From Aphelocoma coerulescens (Eukaryota; Chordata; Aves; Passeriformes; Corvidae): a stretch of DNA of 64,000 bases. Under the pieces are notes generated by a model. The model was not told where the DNA came from. It saw nothing but the letters and a program-made list of their open reading frames with translations, and did no database searches. Numbering within the stretch: position 1 is the first letter of the stretch; each line of letters begins with the position of its first letter. The stretch covers positions 18,761,497-18,825,496 of the forward strand of contig NC_091016.1 in the NCBI RefSeq assembly GCF_041296385.1. Direction: 5' to 3'. A program made the position numbers and the translations under genes. Positions 1-12,200 of the stretch are shown here, one piece after another.

Positions 1-320
1 TCTAAAGGTGTAAAGTACTGCTCCAGAGCCTGTTCTGTATGGTACTTAACAGCACAAAGAACTGCAGGGCCAGGCTGGGCTCCCTGCTGAGGTGGATCTG
101 AGTATTTAAGAATCAGTAGGCAAATAGACACGTAGTACAAACACAGCAGTACAGAGCAAATTTGTTGAGAGTCATTTGACTGTCTGTGCCATCTTAACAT
201 TTTCAACAATGTTTCTTTCTGCATTTGATTAATAATTAAGCTACCAAATGCAGTAAAATCCAGTTTTGAATCTCAAAATGTGGCTGTCAATCCAATATAC
301 CTGTAATATGACATTTGATT

Positions 321-347
321 AAAAAAAAAAAAAAAAAAAAAAAAAAA
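321..347. repeat. Poly(A) run, 27 A
   Basis: Uninterrupted run of 27 A in intron 1 of XDH. No clear retrotransposon body precedes it, so it may be a simple repeat or the tail of an unrecognised element. Confidence 0.9.
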
Positions 348-1797
348 CCAAAATAAAACAAAGTACCAAATACTAAAACCCAGTAACTTACCAAAAAGGA
401 AACATTTCTTTAACTGTGGTATCTGAGTTGTCTGATCCTACAACCACAGAAGGCAACGGGTGGATTTCAGTTTCCTTCTGTACAAGGACACTGGGGGAGG
501 TGAGCAAGAACTGTGATATTGAGCTGTGAATCATATTGTACTGGGCATCAGACAAGATGTTATCCCCACCCACAGGGTTTTAAAATATTTTAAGAACAAA
601 TCACAGCAGGTGATTGCAACAAACCACTGGAGGAATGATAAGTTGGAGGACAAACCAGCATCAACGACAACGAGCAAAAGGCAAGAACAGCAAAAAATTC
701 TTACTCTGTGCCCAGCAAGAGAGACTCATCAACAAGCATCCTCCCACCAGAGATCTGAAGAGAAATGGCTCCTTGATCTCTGATGTGTGAGATTTGTGTT
801 AATCCAGAATGTTCTCCAAACTCTTACCCATTATCTCCCTCTGATCCCCAGTCTCTGCCAGAACTGCAGATACACAGCTCCAGTGGAGTAGTTTGAAGTG
901 ACTGAAGTAGCAATCCCGGGCTGTTGGCTTGAAAAGAGTAAGGGTGTGCATTGTTTGGGATGTGGTGGGAGACACTTCCTGATTAAGTTGAGCAAAGCTT
1001 TGACTTTGGGACTTGACACATTTTTACTTTACTGAAAGTGCATGGAACTGAGTGATTAAATGAAAAATGAAGGACTAGGCCTGTCTTTTATTTCCTACTT
1101 CATGAAAAGAAGCCCGTGGGCCAAACTTTTAATTGCTTGGTTTGAGTACATAAAAGAGTGCTTCTTGGACTTTTTCAAGAAAACCTCTTGAGATGTTTTC
1201 TTTGATATAAGCACAGAATAGTCTTTAACTGTTCTGAAGTTTTTTTCTCTTTGCCTGGCTATCTTGGAAGTTGCTTTGGAAGGGTTTGCAATGGCCATTG
1301 GCACAGACATGAGGAAGAAACTCAGCATGACAGTGACAGTGGGAATTGCTGGGAAAGGCTCTTTGCTTGTGGGATGGCTCTGAAAGGCCATTTGTCCACT
1401 CTCAGTCACAGGGATGTTTGGAATTTCCTACTCATGTCTGCCTGTTTGCCAAACTGCTGCAGAGGGATGTATGGGCTTACTCTGAGCCAGATGGTCATGG
1501 AAGAGCCACTGCATGCTTTTATTTGTTTCTATGCATCCAGGAGGTGAGGGAGCAAGGGCACTCTGCTCTGAATAGCAGCAATGAATGCTGCATGATCTAC
1601 AGTATGACATTCCCAAACTAGAATGGGCTCTTTTTTCCAGTAGATCATCCCCAGTGCAGGAATGAGATGTGCAAAAAGTGACCAGTTGGGTTTTGTAGCA
1701 GCAGTTTAATCAGTTAGTTCTAACAAGATGAACTCAAACAGGAAGTATGAACCTTGTCTTATTAAAATGCCCTAGGGTATATCACTGTGTTCTGAGC

Positions 1798-2146
1798 TGT
1801 AGGGACGAGGAGAGAAGATCCAGCAGGCAGGAATTGTGCAACCAGATTGATTTATTTAATTATTTTACAAACTCTTTTATAGACTTTTTTTCATAGTCTA
1901 ATTGGACAAGGACCAGCCACCCCTTGGGGGTGATTGGCTAAAATCCTAAAACATCCATTGTCAAAATATTTTCCTCCTGTACCATAAACAAGACTTTTCA
2001 AGGCTGCAGGTGTTTCATTGTTTACAGAACTCGGCTACTATCTCTGTGAGAGAGAAAAGTCTCTGACAGACTTAGAAAATAGCAAGAAAATCCTTGCTAG
2101 CAGCATTTTTGTATCCACATTGTCTCTTTAGAATAACCCTGTCACA
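1798..2146 (-). mobile_element. Solo LTR-like element of an endogenous retrovirus, reverse orientation
   Basis: Read on the - strand, the segment starts TGTGACAGGG and ends in CTACA. It contains a CCAAT box (AGCCAATCACC, about 1930-1940), a TATA box (CTATAAAAGAG, 1873-1883) and an AATAAA poly(A) signal (complement of 1851-1856), in the order expected of an LTR. No internal retroviral coding sequence flanks it, so it would be a solo LTR. The ends are approximate because no clean target-site duplication is visible. It lies antisense within intron 1 of XDH. Confidence 0.6.
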
Positions 2147-3188
2147 TGTCAAAAGCATAAAACTGAAGCAGTACAGAGGTTATGAAGGTTTCTTATCAGT
2201 AAAAAAAAAAAAACCAAAAAAACTTGTACAAATGACCCCTGTTTCAATTTGCCCTTCAAACTGGGAGTGATTGATTTAAATAAACTGTAACTATTGTACG
2301 AATAAGAGCCAAGAACATGATTACATTCTGGTACACAGTGAATTTGGAAAAGTTTCTTGACACTTTATTAATAACAGAAGAAGGGGAAGACAAGCCCTGT
2401 GACCATTTGGAGGCGAGGGCAGAACTTTGGTTTCTGACCACTGAGCAGAGGTTGAAGTAAAATCTCTAATGGTTATTTTATGTCTAATGAATAACTACTC
2501 ATTCTGTTGTTTACTAATAGGTGGGAGCTGCCTCAAAATGTGCAGCAAAGCTTTCTCCTTGCTTGGAATGTCATATTCCTGCATTTGGGATGGCTACTAA
2601 TATAATACAGATTGATTTAATGTTGCAAGGAAAGGAGTAACTTCAAAGAGGATTGGTTCTTGCTGTCCATCCTGCTGCACCCATGTTGTCACATTATAGT
2701 TCCCACTGTTGGGTATTTTTCTCTGCAAAGTCTGTTACTGATGCCCTTTCTGTCATTCTGTTTACCTGCTCATTTTCTCTGCCCCTTCTAATAGTAAGAG
2801 GAAAGGACAGAGTTCAGTTATCCAGGGTTAGAAAAGATAAGACACCATTTGGGACATGTCAGGAACCCAAGACTCGAGTACAAAATACAGTTTTTTCCCT
2901 GCTCACTACTAATTCTGTTTGCTGTTTTTGGTGAAGGGTTGTTTTAGATTTGCCTCAGTGTGCCATGACTGCAAAACTCTGATGTATATAATGCATATAC
3001 TTTCCTCTGACACAATAAATTCAAGGAAACATTGCATCTGGATACATGACCAACGTTGGTGAATCTATCAGTGATTTTGCTCCCTGCCTTGGAAAAGAAG
3101 TTGCAGAAAGACCAAACTTTCCCCTTTCAACTCACTTATCTGTGTTGTAAAACATTTCGTGTTTAACAATATCTTTTCCTTCTTGCAG

Positions 3189-3246
3189 GTGGTGGAAAAA
3201 GATGTGGACCCAGAAACGACCCTGCTGACTTATCTACGAAGAAAAT
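3189..3246 (+). CDS. XDH: XDH exon 2
   Basis: Encodes [19 protein letters not shown], part of the N-terminal plant-ferredoxin-like 2Fe-2S domain. Starts in phase 0 after tcttgcag. Ends in phase 1 (AAA T) at a gtatcc donor that looks U12-type. Confidence 0.95.
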
Positions 3247-6200
3247 GTATCCAGTGTCAGAAGAAACTGCAAAAGGCTTTAAATGCCTACAGCATTTCAT
3301 AATTGTTTACTGTTCTGTCACTTGAGTACTGGGCAGTTTTTGCACAGAGTGTAAGAGGGAGTGCTTTGCATTGTCTGGTATTTCTTGCTGGCAAAGATTA
3401 CAGCTGCTATTCCAGGCTTCAACGATAACAAATTTTAAATAATATACTTTAAATGATTTATTAACACTTCAGAGGAAAAATTTTTAATTTCTCAGAAATA
3501 TAATATGATGGAAAGGAAGCAATAATGAGATGGCAATAAAACTGAAGGAAATTTAAGTTTGTTCCACACAAACCGTAAAGAATTTTCTGGCCAGAGCATC
3601 ACAGCCTCTTGAGATCCTGTCTGTATCATCCAATGATTTGGATGTTACTGGCTAGCTAATATCCCATAACTTGACAATTCTGTGCTGTTTATCAGATGGC
3701 CCAGGGAGGCAGGCTCAGGGGCAGGGGTTCCCCCCACGTTCCGCGGGCCTGTTTACATAAGCAGATACAAGCGATCACGTTTCACCCCTGTTTGAAACCC
3801 ATCAACACGTGAGTCAGTACAGCTTCAGGAGCTGGGTAGCTATTGCTGTGATGGCCAGGCTGGCTGTACCAGGTCTGCTTCCGTAGGTAGTGTCATTCCC
3901 TGTTTTCTGAGTTTTTGTCTGGCCACCTGGGTGTGTACATGTGCCAAACTGTTCGCAGCTGTGCTGGTGTATCCCTACCATGCTGCTGCGTTCCATTTGT
4001 CTGGGAGCTGAAGGAAGTGCAGGGATATGAATCACACTCCTCTTTGAGGTTTCCAGCAGAACTATCAACAGCCCTGTTTATCTGAATATACCACAGATGG
4101 GCAAAGGTCAAGAGGAAATGTAAGTGGCAGGACTCTTGTGCCCAGGTGTGCCTGTCTTACCGCTCAAACTTTTATGTCTGAGCTTGTTGATATCTAATGC
4201 AAATAGCTTTGTAAAGAGAGAATCTGAGCTTTTCAAAACCTACTGATCTTCTACATGAGCATTCTGGTGAACTTACTTTGTAGATGTCTGATTAGGGTCA
4301 GACAAATACTTTGAGAAACATGTATTATTGGGGCAGGTTAGCACTGTCATCAAGGGAAACACTGGATGGCATAAGAAAGCTGTATTTCTGCTCAAGCTGG
4401 CACATGATGGTATGAAAAGCAAAGGTGCCTTTAAGGACATGATTTAATTGTGGACTTGGCAGCGTTAGGTTTGCATTAAAGACATGGCTTAGTGGTGGAC
4501 TTGGCAGCATTATGTTTATGGTTAGACTTGGTGATCTTAGAGGTCTTTTCCAACCTAAATGATTCTGTGATTTCTATGATTCTCTAGAAATGGTCAGTTC
4601 CATAACGTTTGCAGTGAAGTAGAGGATGAATTGAGTTCCCTGTATCACAGTGCCTGTTACTTTTCCAAAGGTGCTGTGATACAGGGAAAGGCACTTGTTG
4701 TCTCAACTCAGTGTGTCCATTGCCAATAAAATCAGCAGTTTTTAAATCCACCAAAAGTCTCTCAACATTGGCCAATCCTCTTTGCAATACAGAATAGTGT
4801 CTACCTTCTGGTGAGTGAAGGAACCTAAGCAGAAGTGACTCAGGGAATTCTCTCCTGAACTTCCTTTGCAGAACATTTGATTTAACTCCTCATTGTAAAG
4901 CGTGGCCATGAGCTCAGCAGTCTGTGGAGGAATCTGCTTAGGCCAGGCCATACGCTCTGTGAGCTACCAGGTGTCTGTGTAGTGGTTCTGTGCATCTCCA
5001 CCAGCTCTGGCTCTCAGTGTCTCCTTCCTATGGTTTTATGGGATCCAGGCTCCTGGGGACTGTGCTTGACTGGTTTTGTCCCCCGCAATGGGCAAGCCAT
5101 CATAAAGGGGGTGGCCAGACCACGGCTTTTGAGATGCAGGTAGTTCGTGAGCAGTTCAAAGCAGCTCCCAGTCAGTGCTAAACTGTGGAACTTGTGGCCC
5201 TGAGTGACTGCCCTGCCTGGGAGCCTTCTGGGTGGTAGGAGTCACCAGGTGTAGGAAGAAGTCAAGCCCACCAGTGAGAGGTGCTGAAGGAGATGCCACT
5301 GTGTGGCTCAGGGATGTGGCTGAACAACTCCTGCTCAGCAATTACCAGTGCTTTATCTCCCTTATATAATTTCCTTTTCTAAGTAATTGTAAGTGGGAAC
5401 TGTCGGAGTTCAGGATATTTTTTTGTCTATTTCTAAGAGTCTATTGTAGTGTGGGCTGTGTCCTTATGAGGATTTTGGGTGCTGATCTCAATACTCCCAT
5501 GCCAGCTTTTGAAACTTCGCTTATGTTAAATTATTAAGCAGAAGAAATGAGTGCTTTGTTTCCAGCAAGAACTTGTTGCTCAGCCTTGATTGATAACTTG
5601 AGCAGGTTTCCACCAACACTTTCCGAGTTTTCCTTAATTCCTGTTCTCTCAGTGGGCCTGTGTGGAACCAAACTAGGCTGTGGAGAAGGTGGATGTGGTG
5701 CTTGCACTGTTATGATATCCAAGTATGATCCCTTTCGGAAGAAAATCCTGTATCCTTTGCAATCTGAACTCTGCAACTGAGAAATAAAATGGGGACAGAT
5801 CCAGGTTCTTGACATACCAGACATAGTACTATTTAAAAAAAAAGTTATATAATGAATGTTTCTGCCAGAACATAGTTTTTCATCTTCAGAACATAAGCTC
5901 AGAAGGCTAAGATAAGAAAGTACTTTTCTTAAAGCATTGCACAATGCTGATAGGGAACTATTTCTTTGTGCCCTGCAATACCTGCACTGATTCTAATGTA
6001 ACTTTTTCCTGTGAGAATCCAAAAAATGATTCCTGTGATAAAATCATAAAATCTTAATTGTTATTGTATTGTGACAATAATCTGGTTTCTGTTAAATTAT
6101 TAAGCAGAATATTAACTTCTTTCTCTACTTGTATTGTAACCTTCAGAGTTATTTCCTGAGACAAAATTTCCTCCTGTTCTCACTTAAATTTATTGAAAGG

Positions 6201-9200
6201 GGAAGCAATGGAATCAAACAAAAATGGGAAGGGAGAGAGGATGAGACAGAGAGACAGGGCCCAGTTTATTTTTACTGTGGGGAATAGAAAGCGCTGAAAT
6301 CTTTAATAGATTTGGAATAATTCTTGGAGATGCTTTAACTTGGATCATCTAACTGAGTGGTTCTGCTCAACTGCATGGCCATGAATAGGATATCTTTAGG
6401 GTCATTATTCTGTCTTGATGGAAATGAGATGAAATAGCTAGTTCTTGTAAGAGTTTTGGGAACATTATTCTCTTTTACCTTCAGTCTAGACTTTTTTCCC
6501 ATGTTTACCATCTAGAAACAGCTTTCTAGGTAAAAGGCTGAGAACTCCAAGTTCTTATGTAAATTTGCAAGTGTCCAGCTGTACAGCATCTTGGTATTTG
6601 CAGTGTGCCCCTATAAATTACCTATATGAGTTCTGTAGCTTAGTGTGCAACAAGGATGTTTAAAGTTGTTATTTCTAGGTGAAAACCTATGATGTATGCC
6701 CATTTCAAACTTCAAGTGAAATTGATGAGAACTTCAGATGACCAGGTGCTATAGGATTTGGCTTGTAACTAACACTTGTATCACATCTATTTAAGTGCTT
6801 CTATTGTGTCCACTGCTGTAGCTTCCAAGTACTCTTCAGTGCTCCAGTTCCCTTTTCCCTTTGCTGAGCAGCACTGTCAGATGAAATGACCTTAATTTAC
6901 TGTTTTAGCCACCATACTGCCAATGCTTGTCTCTTCCCTGTCTGTGCCCTGCATCACGTAGCCGTAACTACTGTTGAAGGCATAGGAAACACAAAATCCA
7001 GGCTGCACCCGGCCCAGGTAAGCTATTAACACTGGTAACTTTCAAACCCTCTATGCACGTTTTCATATGTTAATTAAACCTGTCTCAGGGCACTGGGACC
7101 TCCACCACAATGCTAAATCCACGAGGCTGACTCTGAGCAGTCCTTACTTTCAGGAATGGCTAAGTGACAGAATCAAACTCCTGGGACAATGCTGCAGCTC
7201 TGTTATGGGCCTAACAAGTTAACTGGTGCTATCCTGGCTGAATTCCCAGTGCTTTTGTTCTAGGGCTACATGGCTGTATGGGTCCACATCCTGGTCTGGG
7301 AAGGCTGATGTTGTGGGGAAAGCCAATATTATGACCTGGAGCTAGGAAATCTGAGATAGGTTTGGGCTCTCCTGTGGCCTTCCACAAATGGCCTTGGTTT
7401 CTGATCTTGCATAGTTAGGAACCTTCCCCACAGTAGTGAAGTTAGGTTTGGTTCAGCAATGTTTCTGGAGTCCCAAAATATTCTTGGTGAGAAGGAGTGA
7501 TGGGAACATGAAGCCTTGCTCTTGTGGCCAGGTGCTACAATGCAGCCTTGCCTCCTTGTCAGAGACTCTGCTCCCTTAAGGTAAACTGTGCTTTGCCTCG
7601 GTTTGCACAGTGGGTGGGACTTGTGCCAGTATCTGAGGAGTAAACAACAAGGTGAAAAATAAGTTACATGCATGACTGGATGGCAGCCAGTCTGACCTTC
7701 ATTTATTTGTCTTCTTTTCCCTCCCCCTGCCTGCAGATTCTGACAGCTAAGTTTTGAAATTCAAACTCAGGGCTAAGCAGGTAGCCCCAACCTTCCTAGC
7801 ATAGTAAATCTAAAGAACTCCTGATCTCGCTGGAGGCTTCTAGTGGCCTTCAGTCACATTTTGATTTGAAGCCTAGGTGCAAACTTCTCAGGCTGCTCTT
7901 TGTTTTGAAGTCTGTCTCACAGATTAATTGAACAACTCATCAAGGAACATCTGACGATAATCTTAGCTCCTCTTGTGATATTGCTTTTAATAGAGATATT
8001 ACAGAAACAAGAACAACAATGAACTCACCTCGATATTATGGGCTAATGGTGGTTTTTACTTTCTCTCAGGAGAGAATAGCAAAAAGCCATGGATCCCAGT
8101 GTGGCTTTTGCACTCCAGGCATTGTCATGTCCATGTACACATTGCTTCGGAACAACCCCGAGCCCCACATGGAGGACATCGAAGATGCTTTCCAAGGTAA
8201 AACACACAGCCCTGCAGGGGTGCAACCTGTTCTGCTTTTATTACATCTGCTTCACCCAGTGGGATGGAGGTGCACCTTTATTTATTTAATGTATTTTGTT
8301 AAAAATAGCTGATTGTTGTTGAGGTTAAGAAGTAGCTTTTCCACTAGGAGACCGGCCAGGTGCTATGAAGTGAACATTGTAGTTCATAAGCAAGGGCAAG
8401 TGGCCTCAGTCTGGCATTAGGAACCCACTAATTTTAACGACAGAACAAAAGGTGGCCTGTCCCTAAGGGGCTTAAAAGAGTGTCCTTGTTTATTCATTCC
8501 TGTCACAAGAGCCTGCAGAGGTGACAGAGAACATGTGGGTCAGGCAACCTCAAGTCAAGGACCAAGACAGCAACATAAAATGATGGAGTGGGGCAGAATC
8601 CAACTGTGTAAATCCTGTGAGAGGCTGCTGTTGTTGCTGAGGTTAGAGTCATTACTGTGCTTCCAGCGGTGAGCTGAGAGGAATGATGATGCAGGAGAAA
8701 GCAATCTCTGTGTAATTCAGGAGACAGACTAGTTGGTATACTGATAAGACTCACACAATTGAGATAAATGAATACTGAATAAGACAGATTGAATTTGTTC
8801 TAAATGAATTTCAATTTAAATTTCAACAAAAAGGGATGGTAGGCTTGTGCAAGGTTCCTAATGAAATTTTCCTCCTCCCAGTTTTTTCATTAGCTATATC
8901 AAGATTTGACAAGCTTTTGTGAGAAACAATAAAATGTTCTAAAAGAAGAGAATTTTTTAGCCAAATGACACTAAATCCTTATCCTTTTGCTCTGGCAATG
9001 CAGGGAACTTGTGTCGGTGTACAGGCTACAGACCCATTCTGGAAGGATACAGGACTTTTGCTAAAGTAAGTGGCCTCAGATAATGTTTTAAAAAAACCTG
9101 GAAGGTTGGTTGTCTTTCTGTTTTACTGAAACACACCATGAGCTCAAATGGGGAGGAAGGAAATATATGTGCTCCAACAACCCAGCTCCAACTCTTGACC

Positions 9201-12200
9201 TCTTTGTATGTGATTCATGCATTAATAATTCAGAAAGACCAAATCCTTTACTCACTGCACATGCTGGGAGACTTGAATAAAGTCCACCTGATGGTCACTT
9301 TTTGGATCACAGATAATCAGACTCTATAACTCTTTTCCATGAGTCTCGGAAGAACTCACCCTTTCTGCATAATACAGCTTGCAGCTGATCCCTGGTGTGG
9401 ACAAAGTGTAAAGGTATGGTGCACAGTTAGGGACATGCTGTGAAGGAATCTGGTGAGGAATTTGCTTTCCTGAAAGATCAGCTGCGGAGCAGGAATAGCT
9501 CTGGAAAGAAGTTGAAGTCACTGTTGTACAGCTCTTGCCCAGAATTCTTCTGCTGCTTTGGGTGAGGTGTGAAGCTTTGCCATAAATTTTCTCTAGTCCC
9601 TTTGTGCCTGAAAGAGTGCTGGAGGCTGTGAAGAAGAGTAGATCATTATGTACTTCAGTGATTACCAACTACTCCTGGGTCTACGCTGGTATTAAATATC
9701 AAAAGAAAAGAATTTACAATGATGCCCATTAATTTCATGTTATTATTTTATTATCCAGAATTGCAATCAATGAAAGAGAATACAAGCAGGTGTGAGATCC
9801 TTTACAAATTGTTGATAAATCCAGTTAATAAAAGCCTACTTGGATTTCCAACAGGCTTTGCACAGTGTCTCACCAAAAAACTTTTAAGGACAATATGGGC
9901 TAAGGGGGAAGATCTCTGTATGGATAAAAGATTGGTTAAAAGGCAGGAAATGGCAAATAGGAGAAAATGGTATATTTTTGCAGTGAAGAGAGGTCACTGC
10001 TGTGGAGTTCTGCTGGGACCTGTGGTGGGAAGCAAGGCTGTTGCAGCTATCCCTAAATGTGGTTGAAAAGAGTGTGACTAGGGATATGAGAAAATAAGCT
10101 AACAGATATCAAGTTAGTCTGGGTAGTGAAGGCAGGAATTGGCTTTGAGGAATTTCTGAAAGACTTTATGAACTTGAGAGACTGGCGAATAGAACTGGAT
10201 ACAAAATTCAGGGCAAATACATGCAAAGCAACTTATGGAGTGAAAGGCAGTCATTTCACATTTAAAACGTAGGCTGTGAACAGACACGTTTCCATGCAGG
10301 AAGATGATCTTGGAGATCTGGGAGGCAGGTCCATGGAAACATCAGCTCAGTGCTCAGTGGCAGTGAGAACATTTCAAAGGGTAGAGGACAAAACAGAAAG
10401 CATTGCCATGGCTCTTCCTACACTTGAGTACTCTGTGGAGTTCTTCTCTCATCTCTAACAGGGTATAGCAGAATAGGAGAAGATTCAGAGAAATGGAACA
10501 AGGTTCACATCTGTGGCAATCTGACTTCCAGACAGGGAAGCACTGAGTGCACCTCAGCCTCAAAAAGAGATGCCAGGAGAGGAAGGGACTCTACATAGCA
10601 CATACAGTGGTTTCTGTTGAGCTTTAGTAGAGATCAGCAAAATTGTGATTAGCAGGTGGAATGGGAATAGGCAACTGCTATTGTCATACATGAAATCCCT
10701 ATTTGTGCTTGGTCTTTGCATATTAAGTGCCTTAATTAATTTGAGCTTAATATTTTTAAATTGAATGTTAAATCAATCCATCAGTCCAGGTACACTAATC
10801 AAGTTTTTATGGTCTTCCTGTGTTTACTGTATACCTTTACAAGTGTTTTAAGATGTGTTGGATGTATTTTTTTTATGTTTTACTTGTATCTTGGTTTCAA
10901 AGCAGATAAAAAAAAAAAAACCCCAGTTGCAACAAACAGCCCAGCCCCCATAACCATACCCCCGTAAGCACATGACCCTTATCTCAACTAATATCACCCC
11001 TCTGACCAGGAGGAGCCATTGGTGGACGGAGATGGTCTGTCAGAGGGAGAGCACCAATCACCTTGAACCAAAGGGGTGGGCTGTGGGCGGACTGTGGGCG
11101 GAGCAAAAGCTATAAAAGGGAGAAAAGCAGACACGCCCATCTCTCAGTCTCCCTTCCTCTCCAGCTTGCTAAGGCAGTGCTGGAGAAACCTACCCCTTTC
11201 TAGGGGCTTTTAGAAATAGATTTCTTTTTGACCAGCCTAGACTGCAAGTTTTTTTTTCTTTCCTCTACCTGAGGTTCAGAGCTGCCTTAAGCCTAAGTTC
11301 CTGAATCCCTGTGCTCCTGGGGCATACCTCTTGAGCCACTTGGATCCCAAATTTTTATATTTTGTTAGTTTTTTGCAATTTTTCAATTTTTCTGTTTTAA
11401 TAAATTGTTTTAATTTCTACAAAGAGTTGTCTCATTCCTCACAGCTATTTCCTGCCTCTCCCAGTGAAAGAGCATTTCAAGAAATGAAACTAATAGGAGT
11501 CAGATTGAAAATGAGGGCAGATGATCTGCCTGGTGGTATTGTATGGGCTTGTCCCTTTCAATCTTCTCTGGGTATCTCCTCATAGCTCCAGAGGTACTGG
11601 TTGAATGGTCAGAATAGCTCCAAACCAGAATAAGAGGTTTACCAGTAGAGTGGGCATGACCTTGTCATCACACTGCAGGATATTGCAAGAGAAACACCTA
11701 CTTGCTTGGCACCTTCCATTTCCCACTTCTGCTTTGGATATAATTAATGTGGGATCAATTTCTCTCAAAAGGGGATCAAGCCTATTTTGTTTCCTTGGAG
11801 TCTGCACTTTTTTTCTCAGTACAGTTTTTGTTCCCACAGGATGTGAATTGCTGTGGTAGTGTTACCAATGGCACTGGGTGCTGTCGTAGTGGGAGGGAAA
11901 ATACCATGGTAAGCTGAATGTTAAAACCCATAACCTCCATTTTCAATATAGCATTGGAGCTTTGATGTATTAGCCACCTCTCTGGCTCTGCTGTGATGCA
12001 GACATTCAGAGCTCTCTGAGCTGTTTTCAGTGTCTGTCTCTTGGAAAATGCTGGTTCTGTGTATGTCCTGTTTAGCATGGATGGCCATCATGAGATGGGT
12101 TTTAAAACAGTGACGTTCCTTCTGAGTCTACAAGGTGCAACCCTCCCTTGAAATAGCATGGTGACAGCTGTGAGCAGTGTGTTACCAGCTTCTGGTGCAT

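Larger units (their letters stand above)
1..3188 (+). other. XDH: Intron 1 of XDH (3' part)
   Basis: No sequence encoding the XDH start (Met to the residues before VVEKD) could be found here, so this is read as the end of intron 1. It holds a run of 27 A (321-347), a reverse-orientation LTR-like element (1798-2146) and a shorter A-rich stretch near 2201. Nothing else recognisable is seen. The acceptor is tcttgcag just before 3189. Confidence 0.7.
10885..11443 (+). mobile_element. Solo LTR-like element, sense orientation in XDH intron 6
   Basis: Shows LTR promoter architecture: CACCAATCACC (CCAAT box near 11052), two GGGCGG GC boxes (near 11094-11104), CTATAAAAGG (TATA box, 11110-11119), then AATAAA (11399-11404) about 290 bases downstream. 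It starts at TGTATCTTGG and ends near CTCATTCCTCACA. No retroviral coding sequence is present. An A-run of about 13 lies near its 5' edge. The ends are approximate. Because it sits in sense, its promoter and poly(A) signal could act on XDH transcripts. Confidence 0.6.

Noticed and set aside
1..3188. First coding exon of XDH
   Set aside because: Searched for a start codon followed by residues leading to VVEKD and a donor; none fits.
5534..5944. 136-codon ORF on the - strand across XDH exon 3
   Set aside because: It overlaps a clearly coding XDH exon on the other strand and has no recognisable domain; it is a shadow.
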